NCBI GenBank assembly: GCA_027488785.1
Contig: JAIYAY010000005.1
Span: 1-64,000 of the forward strand
Length of the DNA stretch: 64,000 nucleotides
DNA from: Sphingomonadales bacterium
GTDB lineage: Bacteria > Pseudomonadota > Alphaproteobacteria > Sphingomonadales > Sphingomonadaceae
Direction: 5' to 3'
A program made the translations under genes and the position numbers. Numbering within the stretch: the stretch's first letter is position 1; each line of letters opens with the position of its first letter. Of the stretch, positions 26,417 through 35,443 are shown piece after piece. Under the pieces are notes generated by a model that was given only the letters and a program-made list of their open reading frames with translations, made no database searches and was not told the origin of the DNA.

Positions 26417-27783
26417 TATTCTTTCACTTCGGAAGAAGCGACGGCCATTCGAGCGTCGATTTCGGCGCGGATGTCGCGATGGCGCGCCTCTGTCAAAGTA
26501 TAATGCCACGCCATATAAGCGGCAATCAGCACCAGAACGGCTGGAATAACACTATAGCTGATCGTCAAGGCTAGCAGCGGTTCGGCTCTGCTCTCACCGG
26601 CAGAAACATAACCAACCCCACCAAGAATGAGCAAAGGCAGACCAGAGCCGGCAGCATATCCCATCTTCTGAACCATGGCCGTCACTGCATAAAACAGTCC
26701 CTGTTGGCGATCCAACGTGTCTGCGGTGTCGATATCTGCAGTATCAGCGATCATCGCGTGCGGCAGCATGAGCACTGCACCATAGCACGCACCTTTTAGG
26801 ATAAAGAGGGCGGTAAAGAAATATACCCCGCCCTTTGGTACAAAAAACATCAACGCATTGGTTGCCGCGACGATGACGAGCGCCAAGGCAAGGGCGCGGT
26901 GTTTTTCGATACGCTTTGCGAGCCAAACCCAACCGGGCACAACAAGCAGCGCTGCGACGAAATAGAGGAAGTATATGACGCCGATATTTGGGACGCCCAC
27001 AACATCGCGCGCAAAAAAAACGGTGATCGTCTGACGGAAAACTTCGCCCACCGTTGCAACAAGCACCAACAAAGTTACCTGCAAGAAAGCGCGGTTGGAA
27101 CCAAGCATTTTCATCGCATTGGCTATGTTGAACGGGGCTTTGCGGATTGGAGCTTCGGGCTCTGGAACGAAAAAGAAGGCAAGCGCCGCACATAGCGGCA
27201 GCAAAGCTATGATAACGACGCTTAACGCCGACATCACATCTGCGCTGGTCGTTCCAGGCTGCATTTGTACATAAGCAGGGATAAGTGTCGATGTGATCAG
27301 GCCGGCGATGCTGAAGGCCTGTGAAACCGAACTTATTCGGGTTCGGACGTGATAGTCTTCGGAAAGCTCGGCTGCCCAGGCATGATAGGGTAGCAATAGC
27401 ATCGTGTAGCCCAGATAAACAAGCGCGACAGCTGCAAGGAAATAGACGATATCAATACCCGGCGAGGGCCGGAATAGCAGGTAGACCCCTGCCATCATTG
27501 TCAATGATCCAAAAATCAGCCACACCCGTCTGCGACCGATTTTGGGACGCCAGCGATCGGAAATAATTCCTATAATCGGATCGGTAATGAAATCGGATAG
27601 GCGAGCTAGGATTAACGAAATCCCGATGAGCTGCAGAGCCAATTGCATCTGTCCAGAATAGAGCGGAGCCAGATAGATTGCGATCGGTAGCCCGATCATT
27701 CCAAGGGGCAATTGCACGGACCCAAAGGCAAGAATTCGCCACAAGCCTATCTGTTGCTCTTCACGACCGGATGCTGATGCCAC
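26416..27783 (-). CDS. GPH-family MFS transporter
   Basis: A 455-residue permease with about twelve helices of the glycoside-pentoside-hexuronide:cation symporter family. The signature block RLSDFITDPIIGIISDRW followed by GRRRVW, and LLPYHAWAAELSEDYHVRTR, are clear. GPH members carry sugars (MelB, LacS), but in sphingomonads related proteins are often found in catabolic operons for other substrates. Here it sits inside the operon with the TonB receptor and VOC protein, so uptake of that pathway's substrate is likely. A galactoside role for the nearby gal region is an alternative. Confidence 0.88.
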   Translation of the reverse strand: MASASGREEQQIGLWRILAFGSVQLPLGMIGLPIAIYLAPLYSGQMQLALQLIGISLILARLSDFITDPIIGIISDRWRPKIGRRRVWLIFGSLTMMAGVYLLFRPSPGIDIVYFLAAVALVYLGYTMLLLPYHAWAAELSEDYHVRTRISSVSQAFSIAGLITSTLIPAYVQMQPGTTSADVMSALSVVIIALLPLCAALAFFFVPEPEAPIRKAPFNIANAMKMLGSNRAFLQVTLLVLVATVGEVFRQTITVFFARDVVGVPNIGVIYFLYFVAALLVVPGWVWLAKRIEKHRALALALVIVAATNALMFFVPKGGVYFFTALFILKGACYGAVLMLPHAMIADTADIDTADTLDRQQGLFYAVTAMVQKMGYAAGSGLPLLILGGVGYVSAGESRAEPLLALTISYSVIPAVLVLIAAYMAWHYTLTEARHRDIRAEIDARMAVASSEVKE

Positions 27784-27875
27784 TTATGCCCCCTTCCAAA
27801 TTCGACTTTGTAAACCGTTTCTTGAACGATTTGTGCGATCGCTCCCCTTGAAATCCGATGATGTATCGGGCCCCA

Positions 27876-28652
27876 TCATAGAGGAAAAATCGAATGGCCG
27901 CCGTCAAGCACCAGCGCTTGACCGGTCATGAAATTGCTTTGCTTGGATGCAAGGTAAACCGCGATACCTTCCATGTCTGACAATTGCCCAATCTTACCGG
28001 ACGCTGCCCGGCGGCGACACCCGTCTTGAAAGGCTTTGGGCGTATTCAGCGACATTTCGGTCTCGATGAACCCGGGCAGGATTGCGTTAACTTGGATACC
28101 GCTGCGTCCCAGTTCGATTGCAAGTGAACGGACCAGCCCAGTCACGGCCGATTTGGTCAGGCAGTAGCCAGCGGAATTGGGTAGTCCAAGGAGTGCCGCC
28201 ACCGAAGACGTGACAATCAACTTGCCCCCCGCTTTGCGGTTTTGCCAGTGACGCGTTGCAAGCTGAAACGTGTCGATCACGCTAAGGATATTGAGCTCGT
28301 TCGTGTCGAGCCAGGCTTGCCGATCCATATCGACGAACGAGCCTCTAGCGCCCGCGCCACCTGCGTTGGCAAAACAGCTGTCGATTTTTCCGAAAGCATT
28401 AATGGTGCGATCAAATGCCGCAGCGGTAGACGCCGGGTCAGTCACGTCAGCTTCGAAGCTTTGGGCGTGGCCACCCATCGCAACCAGTTCAGCAACCGCC
28501 TCAGCATTCTTGGCTTCATTTCGTCCCCACACTGCGATTTGCGCACCTGCCTTGGCTAGGCCTTTTGCCATAGCAAGGCCAAGTCCTCCATTGCCGCCCG
28601 TTACCAATGCGACGTGGCCGTTAAGATCGAAAAGATTGTGCATATTGTTCAT
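27876..28652 (-). CDS. Short-chain dehydrogenase/reductase (second in the operon)
   Basis: A 258-residue SDR with TGGNGGLG at residues 18-25, Ser150, Tyr163 and Lys167 (YCLTK), and the C-terminal TGQALVLDGGHS. The usual NNAG is FANAGG. The residue set after beta-2 (WGRNEAKN) suggests NADP(H), unlike the other SDR of the operon. It overlaps the upstream hydrolase by four bases and is followed after 92 bases by the MFS gene. Substrate unknown. Confidence 0.9.
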   Translation of the reverse strand: MNNMHNLFDLNGHVALVTGGNGGLGLAMAKGLAKAGAQIAVWGRNEAKNAEAVAELVAMGGHAQSFEADVTDPASTAAAFDRTINAFGKIDSCFANAGGAGARGSFVDMDRQAWLDTNELNILSVIDTFQLATRHWQNRKAGGKLIVTSSVAALLGLPNSAGYCLTKSAVTGLVRSLAIELGRSGIQVNAILPGFIETEMSLNTPKAFQDGCRRRAASGKIGQLSDMEGIAVYLASKQSNFMTGQALVLDGGHSIFPL

Positions 28653-29932
28653 TTACCTGCCGATTTGTGATGAAGTTCCAACCCACGCGCCCAACGACGC
28701 TGAAATCCACGCCAGTAACCTGGCTGGTCCTTGCCCGCTGTGACGCCGCCCCATGTCTGACCAAAACTGCTGGGCCACTTACCTTGGTTTGCGAATGGTG
28801 TGGGTACTTCGAGATATATACTTTTACTTTCTTCGGCCTTCAATTCAAGGTCAAGGAATGCTCCGATGAAATGCGCGTTTATCATTTCAATCCGTTCCTT
28901 GCGCCACACAGGGTCGGTAAGGAACTCAATCGTTGGAAAGTCAGCATCTGATGGGATTGTCACAGGATTTCCTGCAATGTTATGCGCGGCCTCGCGATAG
29001 ACGAGAAGGTAACGGTCAGTGCCTTGCGCCGCATTGAAAAGCCGTTTCACCCCGCGCTCGTAATCAACAACATCGTCTTGATCGCCCGCCACAACGAGCA
29101 GCGGCATTCGCAGGCTGGCAAGCGCAGAATCTTGCCAGACCGCTGCGCCGGGCTGTCCACCCCAAGGGGCAAGTGCTACCACAGCCTTGATTTTCGATGC
29201 CAGGGCGGGGTCCGGAATAGGGAGTTGCGCACGCATAGCTGGCGATAACTGGGCAAAGGCCGGGGCCGCCGGATCAAGTGCCGCGCCGGCTGTGGTCAAG
29301 CTGCCATAACCGCCCATGGAGAAACCGAGGAGACCGATTGCATTCGGATTAATATTTTCGGCGATCTGTGGCGCCAGTTTTGCACCGAGGACCGCATTCA
29401 GCACCGCCCGTTGGTCCAGTGTCCTGTTAATTAGAACCCCCGCGAACGAAGCTGCAAATGAAGCAATATCAGTAAAAGGCTGATCCCGGTGATCGATTGA
29501 GGCAACCACATAGCCCCTTGATGCGAGCGTTTCTCCGAGGCGGCTCATATGTTCCGACCAGCCGCCATAGCCGTGAGACATTATAACCAATGGGAAGGTC
29601 TGCCCAGCGATAGGCTTGGCGTCAGCTACGGCTAGGCCGGTTTCTGCAATTTGGAGTGGCTTTTGGCCAGGCAATGCACGACGGTGATTATAAACCGCTC
29701 GGCCAGAAGAGCTACTAGGAACCGCAGGATACCAGAAGCGGACACCTATTGTGCGATCACCCGACGCAAGATGATCCATCCGCGTGCCGATGCCAAAAGC
29801 ACCAAACATTGCCAGTTCAGGCATTTCGGCCGAGTGGCCTGATGCTTGCTCTATCTGTTGAACTTGCCCTTGCGCCGTACCGGAAGAAGTCGCTGCTATT
29901 AAGGTTGCAAGGGCTATGATCAGTCGCGGCAT
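28649..29932 (-). CDS. Exported alpha/beta hydrolase (PAF-acetylhydrolase/dienelactone-hydrolase-like)
   Basis: A 427-residue protein with a signal peptide (RLIIALATLIAATSSGTAQG), so probably periplasmic. It has MSHGYGG (oxyanion), the nucleophile elbow GFSMGGYG with Ser205, an acid candidate in AGDQDDVV and His in REAAHNI. This resembles the platelet-activating-factor acetylhydrolase/chlorophyllase-like esterases. As the second gene after the TonB receptor it could cleave an ester of the imported compound in the periplasm. The start has no other plausible in-frame Met nearby. Confidence 0.82.
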   Translation of the reverse strand: MPRLIIALATLIAATSSGTAQGQVQQIEQASGHSAEMPELAMFGAFGIGTRMDHLASGDRTIGVRFWYPAVPSSSSGRAVYNHRRALPGQKPLQIAETGLAVADAKPIAGQTFPLVIMSHGYGGWSEHMSRLGETLASRGYVVASIDHRDQPFTDIASFAASFAGVLINRTLDQRAVLNAVLGAKLAPQIAENINPNAIGLLGFSMGGYGSLTTAGAALDPAAPAFAQLSPAMRAQLPIPDPALASKIKAVVALAPWGGQPGAAVWQDSALASLRMPLLVVAGDQDDVVDYERGVKRLFNAAQGTDRYLLVYREAAHNIAGNPVTIPSDADFPTIEFLTDPVWRKERIEMINAHFIGAFLDLELKAEESKSIYLEVPTPFANQGKWPSSFGQTWGGVTAGKDQPGYWRGFQRRWARGLELHHKSAGK

Positions 29933-30031
29933 GATTGAGGTGGTCCCGTTACTGCTTAGTCGGAGCGGCAGGCGAAGGGGTTACCTTCGCCTGCCCTGGC
30001 GGGAGGGGTGCCAGTCGATCGATCGGCCTAC

Positions 30032-32380
30032 TTACTGGAAGCCGACGCGAAGGCTTAGGCCGAAGGTCCGCGGATCCAATAGGAAAGCACTACGGAAACT
30101 GCCTACCAATTCGGAGTTCACTTCCAGCCAAGTGATGCTGTCCTTATTTGCCAGATTCTTGACAAAAGCAGTTACGCTCCAATCCTTCTTGCTGTTAGCA
30201 ATCTGGACCGAAGCATCGAGTTGGCTCCAACTGCCAACACGGTCTGCCGGTACGTTGAATTCACGCGAGTGAAAGCCGGACTGCGAATAGAAATCGATGC
30301 GCGGGCGAACGGCCCAGTCCTCCCCTGCATCAACCGTGTATTCCGCAGCCAACTTCAGCGTACGGCGCGGCGCATTCGGAAGCTGATTACCTTGGAGCTG
30401 GAACAGTGCCTTGCCACGAGACGGGTCAGACGAACGGAAATCGCTGCGAACCGTTGCGTTCAGTAGACCAAGATTGGCCTCAAGGCGCAGCGGCTCGATC
30501 GGAGTATAGACCAACTCCGCTTCTAAACCTCTCACTCGCGACTTGGGAATGTTGGTGTTCGCCACAGCTGTTCCTACAAGGTTGCCTACGATCAGGTTGG
30601 AGTATTCGTAATTGAACAAGGCCAGGTTCAATCGGCCCTTGCCATCCATGAACGTATTCTTTGCGCCAAGTTCATAGGCATCGATCACTTCTGATTCAAA
30701 AACCGGAATAGTGTTATTGCCCGGGTTGAACCCACCGGATTTAAACCCACGTGAGAAAGACAGATAAATGTTGGTATCTTCCGTAAATGAAACCGTTGGC
30801 TTCCAGTTTAGAACCGCGCGCCCTGTTAACTTGTCAAAGTCCGCATCGCCAATGAAATAGGGGCTTAATGCAAAAAGGCCAGAAGCGGTTTCGATATGCT
30901 TTTTATCGTGAGTGTAGCGCAGTCCACCGGTAAGCTTGATGTTCTCTGCAAGATCGACATAGGCTTCACCGAAAACGGCATAAGATTCAACCTGCCCTAA
31001 ACGCGTGCTGAACTTTGATACAGCGCCGGACAATCGGTTTGCTGGGGTCCAGGTGTCGACGTAACCGGAACCTCGCGAGTTCAGATAAAAGCCACCCAAG
31101 ATGAAATTAAAGCTCCCATCTAAACGCGAAGCAAGGCGCAGCTCTTGGCTAAACTGCTTTTGCGTGCCGCCGCCAGTCTGCGATGTGCGATATTCAGTCG
31201 TGGTTACCGGACGGCCTGACAACAAGTAGGTCATCACGCCGTTGCCATTACCGGCATCAGGTATCACGTGGGTCCCGAACGTGCCGGGGTTAAAGGCATT
31301 CGGCCGATACCCCTGATCGAAATCACGCTCGCTTGAGTTGTTGCCGTCACGCAGACCCGTCACCGCCGTGAGCGTAAGGCCTCCTAACTCTTGATTAATC
31401 TCCAGGGTCGCTAGGAAGTCCTCTGCCTTCTGGAACGGCTTAACGTCGATCACAACTTCGCGAAGGCTGGTCGGATTTGCCGAAAAAGTGTTAGGTCGAA
31501 CTCGCCCTCCGAGAAAGATACTGTCGATTGTGAAGTTGGTCGTCGGGAACGACGCTGAAACTGAATTGGGAGAGCAGCCAAAAGCTGAATCAGGTGTGCA
31601 GAGCGACTTAGCAGCGTTCTGGCGATCTGAATCTTCCTTAAAATATGTTAGCGTAAGGTCGACCGTTGTGGAGCTCGAAGGCTCAAAGCGCGTACTAGAA
31701 CGCAAGGTGAACTGGTTGCGGCCATCAACCATCGAACCATCGAGTAGGTTTTTTGTATAGCCATCCCGGTTGATGTAATTAGCTGCGAAGCGCTGAGATA
31801 GGCCATTAGCCAAGGGAATGTTAATTGCCGCATTAGTTCTTATGCCACGCGGGTTTTCACCCTGGACCTCAAGATACCCTTCAAAGCGGTCAGTCGGTCG
31901 ACGCGTTACAAAGTTGATGGCGCCGCCAGTTGTGTTCCGACCGAACAAGGTGCCCTGCGGTCCGCGCAAAACCTCGATACGCTCCATGTCAAAGAATTCG
32001 CCGAAACTGCTACCCGACTGCAGGAACACGCCGTTTACCAGAACGCCGATGTTGGTGTCTCCCGTTCCGCCGTATGACGCGGAGCCGACGCCGCGGATAG
32101 TGATGTTGCGGTTAGCTGACAGCGTCACATTGGGTGCGTTGAACTGAAGATCTTTGCTGTCCTCTACGCGCGCCGCTTCGAGTGCTGCAGCATTTAGTGC
32201 AGTTATTGCGATCGGGACATCCTGGACATTTTCCGCTTTCTTTTGCGCCGTGACAACAATTGTATCGCGATCGTTGGCGGAATCATTGTTTTCGGCCTGC
32301 GCGAAAGCCGGCGCTGCGAAGGCAACCGACGCGATAGCCACAGCAGATGCGCCCATTAACTGAAACTTGATTTTTGACAT
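30032..32380 (-). CDS. TonB-dependent receptor (catabolic operon)
   Basis: A 782-residue outer-membrane receptor from ATG 32380, preceded by a strong AAAGGGAGG site. The signal peptide ends in AFAAPAFAQA, a TonB-box-like DTIVVTAQK lies near residue 39, the plug domain has NITIRGVGS and ERIEVLRGPQGTLFGRNTTGGAINFVTRRP, and the beta-barrel ends in SLRVGFQ with the terminal aromatic. It is first in the eight-gene operon and likely imports that pathway's substrate. No siderophore or cobalamin features are evident. Confidence 0.93.
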   Translation of the reverse strand: MSKIKFQLMGASAVAIASVAFAAPAFAQAENNDSANDRDTIVVTAQKKAENVQDVPIAITALNAAALEAARVEDSKDLQFNAPNVTLSANRNITIRGVGSASYGGTGDTNIGVLVNGVFLQSGSSFGEFFDMERIEVLRGPQGTLFGRNTTGGAINFVTRRPTDRFEGYLEVQGENPRGIRTNAAINIPLANGLSQRFAANYINRDGYTKNLLDGSMVDGRNQFTLRSSTRFEPSSSTTVDLTLTYFKEDSDRQNAAKSLCTPDSAFGCSPNSVSASFPTTNFTIDSIFLGGRVRPNTFSANPTSLREVVIDVKPFQKAEDFLATLEINQELGGLTLTAVTGLRDGNNSSERDFDQGYRPNAFNPGTFGTHVIPDAGNGNGVMTYLLSGRPVTTTEYRTSQTGGGTQKQFSQELRLASRLDGSFNFILGGFYLNSRGSGYVDTWTPANRLSGAVSKFSTRLGQVESYAVFGEAYVDLAENIKLTGGLRYTHDKKHIETASGLFALSPYFIGDADFDKLTGRAVLNWKPTVSFTEDTNIYLSFSRGFKSGGFNPGNNTIPVFESEVIDAYELGAKNTFMDGKGRLNLALFNYEYSNLIVGNLVGTAVANTNIPKSRVRGLEAELVYTPIEPLRLEANLGLLNATVRSDFRSSDPSRGKALFQLQGNQLPNAPRRTLKLAAEYTVDAGEDWAVRPRIDFYSQSGFHSREFNVPADRVGSWSQLDASVQIANSKKDWSVTAFVKNLANKDSITWLEVNSELVGSFRSAFLLDPRTFGLSLRVGFQ

Positions 32381-32398
32381 GTTTTCCTCCCTTTGCTG

Positions 32399-32435
32399 TT
32401 GACTATATGTGCAATACAAATGGATGATTAGTCAA
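32399..32435 (-). promoter_or_regulatory. Inverted repeat in the promoter of the catabolic operon
   Basis: Arms TTGACTA and TAGTCAA are separated by 23 bases, beginning 19 bases upstream of the receptor start. On the coding strand one arm supplies a TTGACT that could be a -35 element. It may be an operator for the TetR regulator at 22.3 kb, but the spacing is wide for TetR proteins. Upstream DNA to 32661 is A/T rich without a gene. Confidence 0.35.
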
Positions 32436-32661
32436 TAGTGAAGATATAACAGCATTTTTTCGCGGAAAATTGTCACTTAATCATGCCAAAACACGACATT
32501 ATTAATTATATTATCAATAACAATGCCAGTCTGACGATTGCCTCAAAGATGGAATTTAGCGGTCCGCGATGGCACTTGCGCAGCTAATGAAGCGGCGAAC
32601 CGACCCTTGTCGTTCCGATAGGATCCAAACACTTTGCTCATTTGGAGTTTGGGCGACCGCA

Positions 32662-33831
32662 TTAGATAGGCAGCAGACAGGCGCCGGCAGACGGCCTAGC
32701 TACGATGCCCAACTGAGGACGTATGCCCTTTGCATGCCAGAATGCGCCTAGTGCGCGCTTAACCGCGTCCATCTTGTTGAATGGAAGAACCGCAACGACG
32801 CATCCGCCGAAGCCGCCACCCGTCATCCTTGCACCGCCTTCGTTACCTATCGCCAAGTTGAGACAATCGACGAGCGCATCGACCGCTGGCACACTGACTT
32901 CGAAGTCGTTCTTGAGAGAGTGATGCGAGGCGCGCATTGCATTACCAAGAGCAACCAAGTCACCTTGCGCGATTGCGCGCGCTGCATCGACGGTTCGCAC
33001 ATTTTCCGTCACAACATGGCGCGCGCGACGGTAGACTTTGTCGTCGAGTTCAGAGCGTTTTGCTTCCAGTCGCTGCGGATCGAGATCGCGCAGCGCTGAA
33101 ACGCCAAAATGCGCTGCCGCGCTGGCGCATTGGGCCCGTCGCTCGTTGTACGCACTCTCAGCCAGTTCTCGCACGACGCCTGATTGCACAATCAGGATGC
33201 GTGCATCTGCGGGGAAGTACACTGGCTCAACCGCAAGCGAACGGCAATCGAGGAGCAAAGCGCTGTCCTGCTGCCCAAATGCGGAAGCGATTTGGTCCAT
33301 CAAGCCACAAGCGCATCCAACGAAATGATGCTCGGCCCATTGTGCTACCTTGGCCAAAGCGCGGCGGTCTGGTGTTTGCTCGCCAGCTAATGCAGTGAGC
33401 CCCAAGCCCAATGCGACACCAAGTGAGGCGGAAGAAGAAAGGCCTGTTCCTTGAGGAACATTTCCGGAAATAGCGAGGTACGCGCCTCCAACTGGTAGTC
33501 CGAACTTCAGCAATCCTGCGGTTGCGCCACGCAAATGGTTTTGCCAGTGTCCAGCCGACATTGGAACAATTGGGGCATCAATCGCGAACTCACACTTCTC
33601 TTCCTGAAGGTCGACTGCGTGAGCAGCAATCAGGTTATCAGCCCGCGGCGCTAAGGCGACTACAGTGCCGTACTCCAGTGCACAGGGCAGCGCGAAGCCA
33701 TCGTTATAATCCGTATGATCTCCGATCAGATTAACCCGACCCGGCGCGAATGCAACGACTGTTGGCTCGCGGTCATAAGCTTGTCGAAATGTCTGTATAG
33801 TATGTTGAGTTAGTGCTTCGAGGGGGGTCAT
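32662..33831 (-). CDS. galK: Galactokinase, copy 1
   Basis: A 389-residue GHMP kinase phosphorylating galactose at C1. The galactokinase signature is GRVNLIGDHTDYNDG, with Asp38 where most galactokinases, including copy 2 here, have Glu. The ATP loop is GTGLSSSASLGVA, the catalytic Asp lies in CGLMDQ, and motif 3 is MTGGGFGGCVVAV. It overlaps galT copy 1 by four bases (ATGA). The Asp-for-Glu change is conservative and may alter sugar contact. The product diverges clearly from copy 2 in most non-motif positions. Confidence 0.93.
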   Translation of the reverse strand: MTPLEALTQHTIQTFRQAYDREPTVVAFAPGRVNLIGDHTDYNDGFALPCALEYGTVVALAPRADNLIAAHAVDLQEEKCEFAIDAPIVPMSAGHWQNHLRGATAGLLKFGLPVGGAYLAISGNVPQGTGLSSSASLGVALGLGLTALAGEQTPDRRALAKVAQWAEHHFVGCACGLMDQIASAFGQQDSALLLDCRSLAVEPVYFPADARILIVQSGVVRELAESAYNERRAQCASAAAHFGVSALRDLDPQRLEAKRSELDDKVYRRARHVVTENVRTVDAARAIAQGDLVALGNAMRASHHSLKNDFEVSVPAVDALVDCLNLAIGNEGGARMTGGGFGGCVVAVLPFNKMDAVKRALGAFWHAKGIRPQLGIVARPSAGACLLPI

Positions 33832-34862
33832 TGGGCAGCCCTCAGGCTGTAATGTGTTGGCGATACAAGGCGAAGTCGTTCTGCTGCCTGTTCAGGGGTC
33901 AGATCGCGTTGCGCTTCGGCGAGCATTTCATAGCCGACCATGAATTTCCGGACTGTCGACGAACGCAGCAAGGGCGGATAGAAATGGGCATGCAGAATCC
34001 AGTGACTGTGATCTCCTGGGAGATAAGGGGCGCCATGCCAGCCCATCGAATAGGGAAATGGGCAACCAAACAGATTGTCATACCGGGCCGTTAGCTCGCG
34101 CAGGACATCGGCTAGTCCGTCGCGCTGGCCAGCGTTCAGATGCTCTATGCGCTGCACCGAGAACCGCGGCATCAATAGGGTTTCGAATGGCCACACCGCC
34201 CACCACGGTACGATCACAAGCCAGTCTGGCGTTTCGATCACCACACGCGGCCCGCCCGCTTCCTGAGCGGCCACTTCCGTCAGCAAGCTATGTCCGGTTT
34301 CGGCAAGGTAGGCGCGCTGTCGCACGTCCTCAATTGCAGGCTCATCAGGAACATGGCTGCTAGCCCATAGCTGGCCATGAGGGTGCAGATTGGAACAGCC
34401 CATCGCGGCGCCTTTGTTCTCGAATAGCTGGACCCAGGTGTATTGAGTGCCCAGCTCGCTTGATTGCGCTGCCCAGCAATCAATCACGGAGCGGACCTGC
34501 TCCTTTGAAAGCTGCGGCAAAGTCAGCGAATGATTGGGAGAGAAGCAAATTACGCGGCATTCTCCGCTGACGACTTCGGCACGAAACAGGTCTTGCGCCT
34601 CGATGTCTGCATTGCTTCCGAGGAGTAACGCCGGAAAATCATTTTGGAATGCCCATGGGCCTTCATAATTCGGATTGGTTGCACCATTCGCCCGTTTGTT
34701 GCCAGGGCAGAGATAGCAATTCGCATCATGCACCTGTAGGTCTGGCGCGGCCTGTGGTTCTATCTGGCCAAGCCAGGGACGCTGTGTTCGGTGGGGTGAT
34801 ACCAGGACCCAACGGCCTGTCAGGGGGTTTTGGCGGCGATGCACCAGATCTGAAAAATCCAT
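33828..34862 (-). CDS. galT: Galactose-1-phosphate uridylyltransferase, copy 1
   Basis: A 344-residue Leloir enzyme exchanging UMP between UDP-glucose and galactose-1-phosphate. The active-site motif is CSNLHPHGQLW (the second His of HPH is the nucleophile); most homologues and copy 2 read NPHPHGQ. The N-terminal RWVLVSPHRTQRPW, zinc-region YLCPGNKRANG and the C-terminal HFYPPLLRSSTVRKFMVGYEML are typical. It starts a two-gene unit with galK copy 1. Its promoter should lie in the 581-base gap upstream. Confidence 0.94.
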   Translation of the reverse strand: MDFSDLVHRRQNPLTGRWVLVSPHRTQRPWLGQIEPQAAPDLQVHDANCYLCPGNKRANGATNPNYEGPWAFQNDFPALLLGSNADIEAQDLFRAEVVSGECRVICFSPNHSLTLPQLSKEQVRSVIDCWAAQSSELGTQYTWVQLFENKGAAMGCSNLHPHGQLWASSHVPDEPAIEDVRQRAYLAETGHSLLTEVAAQEAGGPRVVIETPDWLVIVPWWAVWPFETLLMPRFSVQRIEHLNAGQRDGLADVLRELTARYDNLFGCPFPYSMGWHGAPYLPGDHSHWILHAHFYPPLLRSSTVRKFMVGYEMLAEAQRDLTPEQAAERLRLVSPTHYSLRAAQ

Positions 34863-35276
34863 TAGTTTACACCCTAATCATGATCAAATTGCCGGCAGTT
34901 TCACCGGCCATAATGCGAGGCCATCTAGTCTTATTGACGAATTATGCAATATCTTCGCTGACGGATTGAGGCATAGGTCCGCCTCTGGAGAAGATTTGGC
35001 GATACTGAACCCCGCGTTTCCTCGCTAACCAACAAATTGGCGGCAATGGTGGTGTACGCTTTCGCGCTCGCTCTCGCCGAAGAAAATTCTGTACAACATG
35101 TTTTCTGTGTCAGGGCCCTAGCTGTAAATAGATTCACCATTATAAGTGGTCAGTCCACTCCTGGATAGCTTTGCGGAAGTACGTTTGAAACTAACCCATA
35201 TTAGGCTGTGGACCCATAAACAGGATTCCCAAAACGGCGTAAGTTTAATTCAATGGTTTCTGGAGGGGGCCTTTGG
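34863..35276. other. Intergenic stretch upstream of galT copy 1
   Basis: No convincing gene. A 69-codon minus frame (34931-35140) has no recognisable domain. At 35145-35159 the palindrome AGTGG-TCAGT-CCACT has the TGG-N5-CCA form seen in some GntR- or LacI-type operators and could be a regulatory site of the galT-galK unit, or a relic of a lost regulator gene. Confidence 0.35.
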
Positions 35277-35354
35277 ATGAGCCGATATGAGATGACCGAG
35301 TTTGAGTGGCGGGTGATACAACTTCTTTTGCCAAACAAGCCTCGGGTCGCCTGA
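35277..35354 (+). pseudogene. IS5-family transposase remnant (N-terminus only)
   Basis: A 25-codon frame from ATG 35277, beginning MSRYEMTEFEWRVIQLLLP and stopping at TGA, matches the start of IS5-type transposases (helix-turn-helix segment DUF4096). It is preceded by a GGAGG run. The remaining 200-plus residues, including the DDE residues, are missing; the 89 bases to galE show nothing further. It marks a former insertion between the two gal units. Confidence 0.65.
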
Positions 35355-35443
35355 CGCCCATTGGCTTAGAGGGCGCGGAGCGGTGGTTTTTAGAGGCTAA
35401 GTGACGCGGGTTGGTTGATGCGAAGCTAAGGCTTGCATCGATT

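Noticed and set aside
34931-35140. 69-codon minus ORF upstream of galT copy 1, considered as a regulator remnant
   Set aside because: No helix-turn-helix or other domain could be recognised in any frame; only the nearby palindrome is worth noting.
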